Origin: Planctomycetota bacterium
GTDB taxonomy: Bacteria; Planctomycetota; Planctomycetia; Gemmatales; Gemmataceae
Reading direction: 5' to 3'
Assembly: GCA_021325115.1 (NCBI GenBank)
Contig: JAJPHU010000078.1
Span: forward strand, 1 to 39,165
DNA: 39,165 nucleotides
The notes under the pieces are model-generated. The model was not told where the DNA came from. It did no database searches and worked only from the letters and a program-made list of their open reading frames with translations. Positions 32,707 through 39,165 of this stretch are shown here, in pieces (the first letter of the stretch is position 1; each line of letters starts with the position of its first letter). A program made the translations under genes and the position numbers.

Positions 32707-32834
32707 GAGCAAAACACCGAATCACAGAGAACACAGAGAAATACGAAATAAAATATCAGAATATAGCAGTATTCTTCGTGCTATTTTTTCTTTTTGCTTT
32801 TTCTCTATGTTCTCTGGGACTCTGTGGTTTGCTG
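32707..32834. repeat. Inverted repeat of the ACCACAGAG/AACACAGAG family, copy 4
   Basis: GAGCAAAACACCGAATCACAGAGAACACAGAGAA (from 32707) pairs with TTTCTCTATGTTCTCTGGGACTCTGTGGTTTGC (to 32833). The centre is AT-rich (32741-32800). The right arm abuts the tyrS ribosome binding site. Confidence 0.75.
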
Positions 32835-32850
32835 TTCTGGGAGACCTGAC

Positions 32851-34077
32851 GTGAAGAGCGTCGCTGAACAGTTGGAACGAATTCGCCGGGGCGTGGAGCA
32901 TCTTGTGCCCGAAGCGGAGTTGGTCAAAAAGCTCGAGCGTAGCGTCCAGACCGGCAAACCGCTGCGTATCAAGTACGGCATCGATCCGACCGGCAGTGAT
33001 GTACACCTGGGCCATACCGTGCCGCTGCGCAAGATGCGCCTGTTTCAAGAACTGGGCCATCAGGCCGTGCTCATCATCGGCAATTACACGGCCCTGGTCG
33101 GCGATCCGAGCGGCCGCATCGAGACGCGCCCGCGCCTCACGCCGGAGCAAGTTGCCGCGAATGCCTCCGATTACCTCCGGCAGATCAGCGCCATCATCGA
33201 CATCGACAAGGCAGAGAAGCACTACAACGGCGATTGGTTCAGCCGTATGACGTTCCTTGACGTGATGGCGCTGACCAGCAAAATCACCGTGCAACGCATG
33301 TTGGAGCGCGACGATTTCACCAGGCGTTTGCGCGCCGAGCCGTCGGTGCCCATCTACTTACACGAGTGCTTATATCCCTTAATGCAGGGTCAGGACAGCG
33401 TAGAAATCCATGCCGATGTGGAACTCGGCGGCAGTGAGCAGCTCTTTAATCTGATGGTTGGCCGCCGCTTGCAAGAGGACGCCGGCCAGGAACCGCAGGT
33501 TTGTCTGACCCTGCCAATCCTGATCGGCCTCGACGGCGAACAGAAGATGGGCAAGAGCCTGGGCAATTACATCGGTGTCCGCGAGCCGCCCTATGACCAA
33601 TTCGCCAAGACCATGAGTATCCCCGATGGCTTGATGCACCAGTGGTTCACGTTGCTGACGGATCGCTCGCCGGAAGAGATCATCCGGCTCACCGATCCCA
33701 AGACGACGCATCCGCGCGATGCGAAATTGACTCTGGCCGCCGACATCGTTCGTTTCTATCACGGCGAAGCATCTGCGCAAGAGGCGACGGCAGAATGGAT
33801 CAAACGTAACACCAAACGAGAAGACCCTTCGGAGATACCCGAAGTAGCTATATCCGCAGAGAATTTGACAGATGGCAAAATGCTGGTGGCGAAGCTCCTG
33901 GCCGCCCTGAAATTGGCGTCGAGCAACAACGAAGCGCGGCGGCTCATTCAAGGCGGCGGCGTGACCATCGGTCCCGATCGCGAAAAAGTCGCCGATGTCA
34001 ACGCTACAGTGATGGTAACATCTGGCCTGATCGTCCGCGTTGGCAATCGCAAGGTGGTGCGCGTTCGCGTGGCGTGA
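32851..34077 (+). CDS. tyrS: Tyrosyl-tRNA synthetase
   Basis: Class I aminoacyl-tRNA synthetase, 408 residues from GTG 32851, which follows GGGAG by about 7 bases. An ATG-led extension at 32794 would be encoded by repeat DNA and is rejected. HIGH motif is HLGH (52-55) in KYGIDPTGSDVHLGHTVPL, KMSKS is KMGKS (232-236) in GEQKMGKSLGNYIGV, and a C-terminal S4 RNA-binding domain (about 345-408) ends the protein. VELGGSEQLFNLMVGRRLQE supports the TyrRS subfamily close to the TyrZ type. Cytoplasmic. Confidence 0.95.
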   Translation: MKSVAEQLERIRRGVEHLVPEAELVKKLERSVQTGKPLRIKYGIDPTGSDVHLGHTVPLRKMRLFQELGHQAVLIIGNYTALVGDPSGRIETRPRLTPEQVAANASDYLRQISAIIDIDKAEKHYNGDWFSRMTFLDVMALTSKITVQRMLERDDFTRRLRAEPSVPIYLHECLYPLMQGQDSVEIHADVELGGSEQLFNLMVGRRLQEDAGQEPQVCLTLPILIGLDGEQKMGKSLGNYIGVREPPYDQFAKTMSIPDGLMHQWFTLLTDRSPEEIIRLTDPKTTHPRDAKLTLAADIVRFYHGEASAQEATAEWIKRNTKREDPSEIPEVAISAENLTDGKMLVAKLLAALKLASSNNEARRLIQGGGVTIGPDREKVADVNATVMVTSGLIVRVGNRKVVRVRVA

Positions 34078-34186
34078 ACCATCGAGAGAGGAGAAGTAAT
34101 GTCCCCCCGTTGCCGGGCGAAATATAAAAAGAACAAGCTCTTCCGCGTCGAGAGCAGGGATCTACCTTTCACTCAGGAGGTTGACT

Positions 34187-34942
34187 ATGTGGAAAATCGC
34201 AGGAACTTTAGGCACTGTTGGCCTATTGACGCTCCTTGTCTTCGTCCGCGCCAGCGAAGACGCCAGGCTCCGCGAGCTTGTTGAGCGGGCCATTAAGGCC
34301 CACGGCGGCCCTGATGTATTGGCAAAGTACAAAGCTGGCGCTTCCAAGGAAAAGGGCAAAATCCACCTCCCCGGCCAAGCCATTGATTTCACCGGCGAAA
34401 CATCGTACCAGCTGCCCGACCGCATTCGCTCCGACGCCCATTTTAAGGCGGGCGGCCAGGAGTTCACGGTCATCCAGGTCATCGATGGCAAAAAAGGATG
34501 GTTCAAGGTCGGAGACAAGACCGAGGAGATGAACAAAGAGATGCTCGACGAAGCGAGAGAGCAGATAAACGTCGCCAAAATTACCCATCTGATTTATCTG
34601 CAAGACAAGGACTACAAGCTGTCGCCCTTGGGCGAAGCGAAAGTCGGCGGCCGGCCGGCCATCGGTGTCCGCGTTGAACGCAAGGGCTATCGAGACGTGA
34701 ACCTGTTCTTCGACAAGGACAAAGGCTTGCTGCTCAAGATGGAGACCCGCAGTAAAGACCTCATGCAGGGCGGCCAAGAGTACACGTCCACGACCCTGTA
34801 CGACGATTATAAGAAGGTCGAGGGGATGATGGTCCCGTACAAGGTCACGATCGAGCGCGACGGCAAGCCTTATGTGGACGCAGAAGTGACCGAGGCGAAA
34901 ATCGCCGAGAAGATCGACGATAACGTGTTCGAGAAACCGTAA
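34187..34942 (+). CDS. Secreted LolA-like / outer-membrane lipoprotein-sorting fold protein
   Basis: ATG 34187 has a strong CAGGAGG upstream; 251 residues with a short hydrophobic signal segment (MWKIAGTLGTVGLLTLLVFVRA). The mature part starts ARLRELVERAIKAHGGPDVLAKYKAGASKEKGKIHL, and strands such as FTVIQVIDGKKGWFKVGDKTEEM and MVPYKVTIERDGKPYVDAEVTEAKIAEKIDDNVFEKP match the LolA/LppM-like beta fold seen in many planctomycete secreted proteins. Could carry a lipid or cofactor; no catalytic motif. Moderate certainty. Confidence 0.6.
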   Translation: MWKIAGTLGTVGLLTLLVFVRASEDARLRELVERAIKAHGGPDVLAKYKAGASKEKGKIHLPGQAIDFTGETSYQLPDRIRSDAHFKAGGQEFTVIQVIDGKKGWFKVGDKTEEMNKEMLDEAREQINVAKITHLIYLQDKDYKLSPLGEAKVGGRPAIGVRVERKGYRDVNLFFDKDKGLLLKMETRSKDLMQGGQEYTSTTLYDDYKKVEGMMVPYKVTIERDGKPYVDAEVTEAKIAEKIDDNVFEKP

Positions 34943-35063
34943 AAAGGAGTGGCGCGTTCGTTTGGGGTGAATGATCTCCCCCCGCGGCGTTCCGGATGGT
35001 ATGATTGCTCCGCTCACATGGAGTGGAGCAGGAACGTCCCCGACCCTGGGAGGAAAGCGTTAT

Positions 35064-35306
35064 ATGGCCAAGAAGACTGTTTGCCCTATCAGCCGCGCCG
35101 ATTTCCGCGCCAAGGCCAAGCCCGTCAACATCACCATCGGCAACATAGCGCAGATGGCCGAAGTCAAGGAATTCTCGACCGGCTCACTCGGCTGGTATCT
35201 CAACGGCCGGACCACCATCGAGATCGATGGCCAGCACGTGCCGGTACTCATCAATGCCAGTTTGGTTATTGTCGGCAGCAAGGAATTGCCGGCCGATGCT
35301 GCGTGA
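35064..35306 (+). CDS. Small conserved-looking hypothetical (80 aa)
   Basis: ATG 35064 has GGGAGG about 10 bases upstream. The 80-residue product starts MAKKTVCPISRADFRAKAKPVNITIGNIAQMAEVKEFSTGSLGWYLNGRTTIEIDGQHVPVLINASLVIVGSKEL, soluble and beta-rich, with no signal peptide. I do not recognise the family. The unusually clean protein-like sequence and binding site support a real gene. It ends before a 25-bp-arm palindrome shared with the convergent Nudix gene. Confidence 0.65.
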   Translation: MAKKTVCPISRADFRAKAKPVNITIGNIAQMAEVKEFSTGSLGWYLNGRTTIEIDGQHVPVLINASLVIVGSKELPADAA

Positions 35307-35322
35307 GAAAACGTGTTTGTCT

Positions 35323-35380
35323 GTTTAGCCGGGAGCCGCAGGCGAGCATGGTCGCGCTCGCCTGCGGCTCCCGGCTAAAC
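35323..35380. terminator. Perfect 25-bp-arm palindrome between convergent genes
   Basis: The arm at 35323-35347 (GTTTAGCCGGGAGCCGCAGG..) pairs exactly with 35356-35380, leaving an 8-base loop. It lies between two stops and may end transcription from both sides, but no T tract follows. It shares GAGCCGCAGGCGAG with the palindrome at 7747-7794. Confidence 0.6.
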
Positions 35381-35384
35381 GGCT

Positions 35385-35849
35385 TCATCCCGCCTTGACC
35401 ATCATCGCTTCGCGGATCAATTCGCGCAGCCCGGTATCCTCGATGCGCAGCAGCGCCTGCGACATGGTGAGCCAGCAGCGTTCGCGGCGATCCTGTTCCG
35501 GCCAACGATCGGCCGTCTCGGTCACACTCATCAAGAACACGGTGACATGGCAGGTGAAACCAGCTTTTTCGTAGAGATAGGTGCCGATCGGCTCCGGCTG
35601 AAGCACACCGACCAGTCCGGCCTCTTCCCATGCTTCCTGCAAGGCGATCTCTGCTGCAGTTTTGCCCGGCTCCAGGCAGCCCTTGGGCACTACCCAGCGC
35701 TTCCCACCGCGAGAAGACACCACACAAACGCGTTCCCCGCTGATGGCCACGACGCCTGCCTGGCGAATCACGCTTGGAGAGTTTGGCATGAAGAGACCCT
35801 GCACGAACCGAAAATCCACGTCACTATGTAACCATGTTTCAAATTGCAT
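35385..35849 (-). CDS. Nudix hydrolase
   Basis: From ATG 35849 the protein is 154 residues; a start at 35789 (MPNSPSVIRQ) and a TTG further up are alternatives. The Nudix region is GKRWVVPKGCLEPGKTAAEIALQEAWEEAGLVG: the catalytic EAWEEAG helix is present, but the box glutamate after G-x5 is Lys and the R of REUxEE is Gln. The PKG-x-LEPG form recalls diphosphoinositol-phosphate/Ap4A-type hydrolases. Substrate unknown. The GTYLYEKAGFTCHVTVFLM strand block completes the fold. Confidence 0.82.
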   Translation of the reverse strand: MQFETWLHSDVDFRFVQGLFMPNSPSVIRQAGVVAISGERVCVVSSRGGKRWVVPKGCLEPGKTAAEIALQEAWEEAGLVGVLQPEPIGTYLYEKAGFTCHVTVFLMSVTETADRWPEQDRRERCWLTMSQALLRIEDTGLRELIREAMMVKAG

Positions 35850-35991
35850 TCCACTGTCAAGCAGAGTTTGATCTTTTTCATGCAATCTACACGAAAACTC
35901 CTTCCGTCCCTCAACAAGTTCCGCGCTGGTGAGGTTGCCGCTGCCGTGTTATAACATCATTTGGGGAGAAAATCCAGGAGAGCATTCCGCC

Positions 35992-37299
35992 ATGCCGACC
36001 GGCAGTGAATTGGCCGAAACCATCTTGATTGTCGAAGACGAAGAGCCGGTGCGCCGGACCTTCCGCGAATGGCTCGAAAGTGCCAGACTGGACTGCCAAA
36101 TCCTGACGGCTTCGGACGCCGAGTCGGCCCTCGTGCAGGCCAATCAGCACACCATCGACCTCGCCATCCTCGACTGGAACCTGGGGGCTGGAAACGACGG
36201 CCTGCGCCTGCTTGAAGACCTGACGCTGTTCCATCCGGATGTGACGGCCATCATGATTACGGGCTTCGCCCATCAGGCGACGCCGCTGCAAGCCATGCGC
36301 ATGGGCGTCCGTGATTATCTCGACAAGAACCAGGACCTCAACCGCACGACGTTTCTGACGGCGGTACGTCGGCAGCTCGACCGCATTCGTCCGGCCCGCC
36401 GCGTTCGGCAGCTGCATCAGGAGTTGATCACGTTTCGTTCGACAGTGGAGAAAGTGCTGCCGCTGGTGCAAGCAGCGGCGGCCCTGCACGATCCGGTGCC
36501 GCTGCCGGCCGCTATCAGTAACCTGTTCCGCTTCTTGCTCCGCACTACCGGCGCCCGTGATGGCGTTCTGTTGATTCGCAGCTACGATGCCGAGCGCCAG
36601 CCGGCCGAGATTTACCGTGCCTACGATACCAACGGGCAGCCCCTCAATGAGCCGCTGGTTCCCTTTGCGCGTTCGTTGGCCGGTAGCGTCGTCAGTATGC
36701 AAAAACCGGAACGGATGGAGCACCTGGAGGAAGCGACTGATGTAGGCAATCTGGAGTTGCAACCGTTCGAGCGCGGCCGACGCTCGCTTTTGGCCGCTCC
36801 TCTGAACATCGCTCCCGGTTGGCAAGCGGTGCTGGAATTGTTCGACAAACAGGCGAGCGAGGGCAGTCATGCCTCTGGTGAAAGGGGCTTTACCGAATCC
36901 GACCGCCAGCTTGCGGCCGCTGCCGCCGATTTCGGCACCGAGATGCTCCGCCAAGCATTGGCCGAACGCCAGATGCATCGGGTACTCTTCGACGCTATCG
37001 AGGCAGCTCTGGGTGCCAGCGATTCGATGGCTCAGGCGTTGGATGGCAGCATGCCTCGGCCGGAAGATCCGCCGCCAGCTGCAGTCTTACAGCGGCTGCG
37101 CCAAGGCTTGGCGCGCGGGGGCAGTCATGTCCCCGATGAAAGCAGCAATGCGGTGGATGGCGATGTCACACTGCGCCTGGCCGAATCCATCCGCGTTCTC
37201 GCTGTCCGCCACGGATCGTCCGCTGTCCATCACTGCATCCGGCTGGTGGAAAGTCTGCGCCAGCTGCTCGACGAGATGATCGGGGAGATGCGCTCGTGA
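35992..37299 (+). CDS. Response regulator with receiver and GAF-like domains
   Basis: ATG 35992 has AGGAGAG upstream; 435 residues. Receiver domain at 9-125: acidic D16/E17, phospho-acceptor D61 in LAILDWNLG, T90 (IMITGF) and K112 (YLDKNQ). A helical linker and a GAF-like sensor domain follow at about 175-330 (LFRFLLRTTGARDGVLLIRSYD, SLLAAPLNIAPGWQAVLELFDK), then a helical C-terminus with no DNA-binding or enzymatic output motif. Its stop overlaps the GTG of the subtilase gene (GTGA), so the two are translated as a pair. Output via protein contact is inferred. Confidence 0.85.
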   Translation: MPTGSELAETILIVEDEEPVRRTFREWLESARLDCQILTASDAESALVQANQHTIDLAILDWNLGAGNDGLRLLEDLTLFHPDVTAIMITGFAHQATPLQAMRMGVRDYLDKNQDLNRTTFLTAVRRQLDRIRPARRVRQLHQELITFRSTVEKVLPLVQAAAALHDPVPLPAAISNLFRFLLRTTGARDGVLLIRSYDAERQPAEIYRAYDTNGQPLNEPLVPFARSLAGSVVSMQKPERMEHLEEATDVGNLELQPFERGRRSLLAAPLNIAPGWQAVLELFDKQASEGSHASGERGFTESDRQLAAAAADFGTEMLRQALAERQMHRVLFDAIEAALGASDSMAQALDGSMPRPEDPPPAAVLQRLRQGLARGGSHVPDESSNAVDGDVTLRLAESIRVLAVRHGSSAVHHCIRLVESLRQLLDEMIGEMRS

Positions 37300-38141
37300 G
37301 CGAGCCGCCAGCCGACGATGTTTTCGCCGATCTGTTCACGCTGGTAACGCCACAGCGTTTGTTGCACCATCCGCGCGCCACCGGCGAGGGCGTCTCCGTA
37401 TGCATTCTCGACAGCGGCGTCGAACGCGCATTGCTCGAAGAGAAATTCCGCCAGCGGGGCCAAATTTTGCACCCCATCGAGGGGGGCATTTTCACTGCTG
37501 CCCAGCCCGAACCGCTGCCTTACGACGGCCATCAAAGCACGCCGCACGGTACGACAGTGGCCGACATTCTCTTGACCCTGGCCCCGCGCATCCGTCTGTA
37601 TTCTGCCGACGTGTTCGGTCCGCAGGGAACGTGCGAAGTCGAGGTTGTTATCCGCGCCTTGCGCTGGGCGATGGATGTATGGCACTGTAAGATCATCAAT
37701 CTCTCGCTGGGCGTACCGGAGCAACGCTTGCAACAGGTACAGCGCCGCCAACAGCTTTTGCGCACCATCGAGGAAGCCTACTACAAGGACGTGCTCGTCG
37801 TCGCCGCCGCTCACAACGAACATCCGCTGATGCGCAGCTATCCTGCCGCCTTCGCGCCGCCGTTGTTGTCAGTGGACAAGGGAACGTTTACCGATCCGCT
37901 CGATTTCGCTTATCATCTCAGCGCACCGATCGAGTTTCAGGCGCATGGCCGCGGCTACCTCGGCCCCTTCGCCGCCGAGCCGGCCACCAGCTGGGCTGCC
38001 CCGCACCTCGCCGCCATCGCCGCCCGCATCCTGTCGCTAAGGCCAAGCCTGAAGCCATTCGAGATAAAAACGCTCCTATATTGGATGTTTCAAACCCGGG
38101 ACAAAGAGGGATGTTTGTTTCCCTCCTCTGGCTGCGTATAA
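37296..38141 (+). CDS. S8 subtilisin-like serine protease, cytoplasmic-looking
   Basis: A 281-residue protein from GTG 37296. The subtilase triad is complete: D39 (VCILDSGVE), H84 (PHGTTVADI), S232 (EPATSWAAPHLAA), with oxyanion N174 (AAAHNEHP). There is no signal peptide and no propeptide, so it resembles intracellular minimal subtilases or an enzyme controlled by a partner. Coupling to the receiver-GAF gene suggests that phosphorylation state might control proteolysis. A perfect TATAAT overlaps its stop codon. Confidence 0.85.
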   Translation: MSEPPADDVFADLFTLVTPQRLLHHPRATGEGVSVCILDSGVERALLEEKFRQRGQILHPIEGGIFTAAQPEPLPYDGHQSTPHGTTVADILLTLAPRIRLYSADVFGPQGTCEVEVVIRALRWAMDVWHCKIINLSLGVPEQRLQQVQRRQQLLRTIEEAYYKDVLVVAAAHNEHPLMRSYPAAFAPPLLSVDKGTFTDPLDFAYHLSAPIEFQAHGRGYLGPFAAEPATSWAAPHLAAIAARILSLRPSLKPFEIKTLLYWMFQTRDKEGCLFPSSGCV

Positions 38142-38236
38142 TCATCCATGAAAGGGAACTGTCCTGTGGCTCAACTGGATCGAGCGCCCTCGTCATGGAT
38201 GAATCTTTCATGATGCGCTACGAAGCTCCTCGGGCC
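38137..38236 (+). ncRNA. tRNA-like remnant or structured RNA, with own -10 element
   Basis: GTCCTGTGGCTCAACTGGAT (from 38161) resembles the acceptor and D-arm of the tRNA-Arg at 38698, but no anticodon stem or T-arm follows. TGTGGCTC (38165-38172) can pair with GGGCCACA (38232-38239), and ATGAA/TTCAT form an internal hairpin. TATAAT at 38137-38142 lies just upstream with a weak TTGTTT 16 bases before it. Either a decayed tRNA or a small RNA. Confidence 0.3.
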
Positions 38237-38298
38237 ACAAATCGGCTGGGAGATATGCCCTTGCCAACATAGTTCGGCGAGCGATCGAGAAAGGAGTC

Positions 38299-38442
38299 AT
38301 GGTCTTCAGACCGAAGCAGTGCCGGGGAGTTGTTCCCTTGGATCACGAAAGTGGCGTAACGGTGGTCGATCTGTTACACTTTGTTACAGAGTGTTTGGAA
38401 TCGACGTTCTATTGGTATACATTCGGAAAATCGATAAGATAG
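38299..38442 (+). CDS. Possible 47-residue small protein
   Basis: ATG 38299 has AAAGGAG 3-9 bases upstream. The frame encodes a 47-residue peptide starting MVFRPKQCRGVVPLDHESGV and ending ESTFYWYTFGKSIR. It has no recognised motif. The surrounding 550-bp region otherwise has no gene. Could be chance. Confidence 0.3.
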   Translation: MVFRPKQCRGVVPLDHESGVTVVDLLHFVTECLESTFYWYTFGKSIR

Positions 38443-38492
38443 TTTAGCTGGGTATCCAAGATACTTGATGGCCGGAAGATTCTTTAAGAGCT

Positions 38493-38620
38493 AGCGGCCT
38501 TTTCCCTCCCCCCTTGGGGGGAGGGTTCGGGTAGGGGCACAACGCCTTGGCTTAATTGCCTTGACGCCTCCCCCCTAGCCCTCCCCCACGAGAGGAGAGG
38601 AGGTTTTGCCCGGTAGCTCT
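38493..38620. repeat. ~130-bp GC-rich palindromic element, copy 2 (inverted relative to copy 1)
   Basis: AGCGGCCTTTTCCCTCCCCC to CCGGTAGCTCT. Its reverse complement matches 3406-3538 from end to end with scattered substitutions. It lies between the small-ORF region and tRNA-Arg. Confidence 0.75.
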
Positions 38621-38697
38621 AAATCCGGCCGGAGTCAAGCCGGAATAATCAAAAGAAAGGCTGCCTCCTGGCCGCCGATTACGATTTGGTAAGTAGT

Positions 38698-38771
38698 GTC
38701 CCCGTAGCTCAATTGGATAGAGCGTCGGCCTCCGGAGCCGAAGGTTACAGGTTCGAATCCTGTCGGGGATA
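38698..38771 (+). tRNA. tRNA-Arg (anticodon CCG)
   Basis: A complete cloverleaf of 74 bases. Acceptor GTCCCCG/CGGGGAT, D-arm GCTC..GAGC, anticodon stem TCGGC/GCCGA with loop CTCCGGA (anticodon CCG, reading CGG), T-arm ACAGG-TTCGAAT-CCTGT and discriminator A. CCA is not encoded. Confidence 0.95.
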
Positions 38772-38938
38772 CTTGCCTCGCACTGAACCTTGAGTCGGTG
38801 CGAGGCGATGCAGACCGTGACCGCTCAGTGCGAAACGTCCTGGTCTAGTTTTGTCGGGAGTTAGGGCGACCGGAAGGTCGCCTTTGTCGTTGGGTTGCTC
38901 GCCGTTTTCCGTGCAATGTTGCTGCCATTGATCGATAG

Positions 38939-39165
38939 TGTGGCCCGTTGGATGAGGCTGACCAGCCCCAACACCTTCTCCAGAAATTATACGGCGACTG
39001 CACCTGCGACTCGGAACCGCACCGCGAGCAGTTACGGCAACGGCACATCGAACCGAAGTTGGCCCAGCGTAACAGCGAACACGGCAGTGGTTTGGGAGCG
39101 TTTCGCTGGGTAGCGGAGCGAACGCTGTCGTGGCTACCCGGCTTTCGCAAGCTCCTTTTGGTGAC
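38939..39165 (+). pseudogene. IS5-family transposase C-terminal fragment (runs off window)
   Basis: A stop codon at 38936-38938 opens this frame. From about 38990 it reads YGDCTCDSEPHREQLRQRHI then EPKLAQRNSEHGSGLGAFRW and VAERTLSWLPGFRKLLL, the C-terminal part of IS5/IS427-type DDE transposases (usual GDRAYDSEPHR, then EHGSGLG-x-x-RWVVERT). The expected N-terminal and first catalytic Asp regions are missing upstream, and the GDRAYD block is altered to GDCTCD, so this is a remnant. It lies 167 bases after tRNA-Arg. Confidence 0.75.

Noticed and set aside
32794..32850. ATG-led 19-residue extension of tyrS
   Set aside because: It is encoded by the right arm of an inverted repeat, and GTG 32851 has a well-spaced GGGAG and a normal TyrRS start.
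34099..34284. 61-residue ORF with GAGAGGAG upstream
   Set aside because: It overlaps the LolA-like gene in another frame, which has a stronger CAGGAGG and a signal peptide.
38845..39150. 101-residue minus-strand ORF
   Set aside because: The opposite strand encodes a recognisable transposase end in another frame.

Overview
The window looks like chromosomal DNA of a planctomycete, most likely family Gemmataceae. I infer this from the GC-rich housekeeping genes, the N-terminal LEDRLAPS-type motif on a large Ig-repeat surface protein, many Pro-rich or Cys-rich secreted proteins of unknown function, and intergenic spaces filled with long palindromes. No database could be searched; names rest on motifs and protein similarity I recognise.

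Layout. 1-3.4 kb: end of a YhaM-like HD exoribonuclease, an Ig-repeat surface protein (minus strand), and an AhpD/carboxymuconolactone-decarboxylase-like gene interrupted by one in-frame UGA exactly at the second cysteine of its CxxC site. 3.4-7.6 kb: repeats, a HIT hydrolase, an RNase HII-like protein, a coupled pair of ilvN/ilvH-like gene and hypothetical, and kbl. 7.8-11.6 kb: a secreted C45-acyltransferase/M1-like fusion and an acidic membrane-anchored protein. 12-18.5 kb: rsfS, argS, a DUF962/Mpo1-like membrane protein, a TolC-like lipoprotein with a fresh tandem duplication, and an M50 metalloprotease. 18.7-23.3 kb: a GH38-like protein and two small secreted proteins. 23.3-28.9 kb: FAD oxidoreductase, two ABC ATPase/permease pairs with overlapping genes, and a cytidylate-kinase-like protein. 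29-34 kb: translation and secretion block ffh, rpsP, trmD, rplS (no rimM), yraN, tyrS. 34.2-38.1 kb: LolA-like secreted protein, small conserved protein, Nudix, then a response regulator translationally coupled to a cytoplasmic-looking subtilase. 38.1 kb to end: tRNA-like remnant, possible small ORF, copy of a 130-bp element, tRNA-Arg(CCG), and the end of an IS5-type transposase.

The most exciting signal is the AhpD-like gene at 2991-3389. Reading UGA as selenocysteine gives a complete 132-residue protein with the family motif E68-x11-C80-x2-U83-x3-H87, and the RNA just after the UGA folds into a stem-loop with the size, spacing and loop G expected of a bacterial SECIS. Standard gene calling would truncate it.

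The second theme is a dense set of palindromic repeat families (AAAACCG repeats, ACCACAGAG/AACACAGAG pairs, TTCCCA hairpins, GC-rich 130-bp elements). Several lie inside reading frames and are translated, or sit directly against start codons in place of a ribosome binding site.
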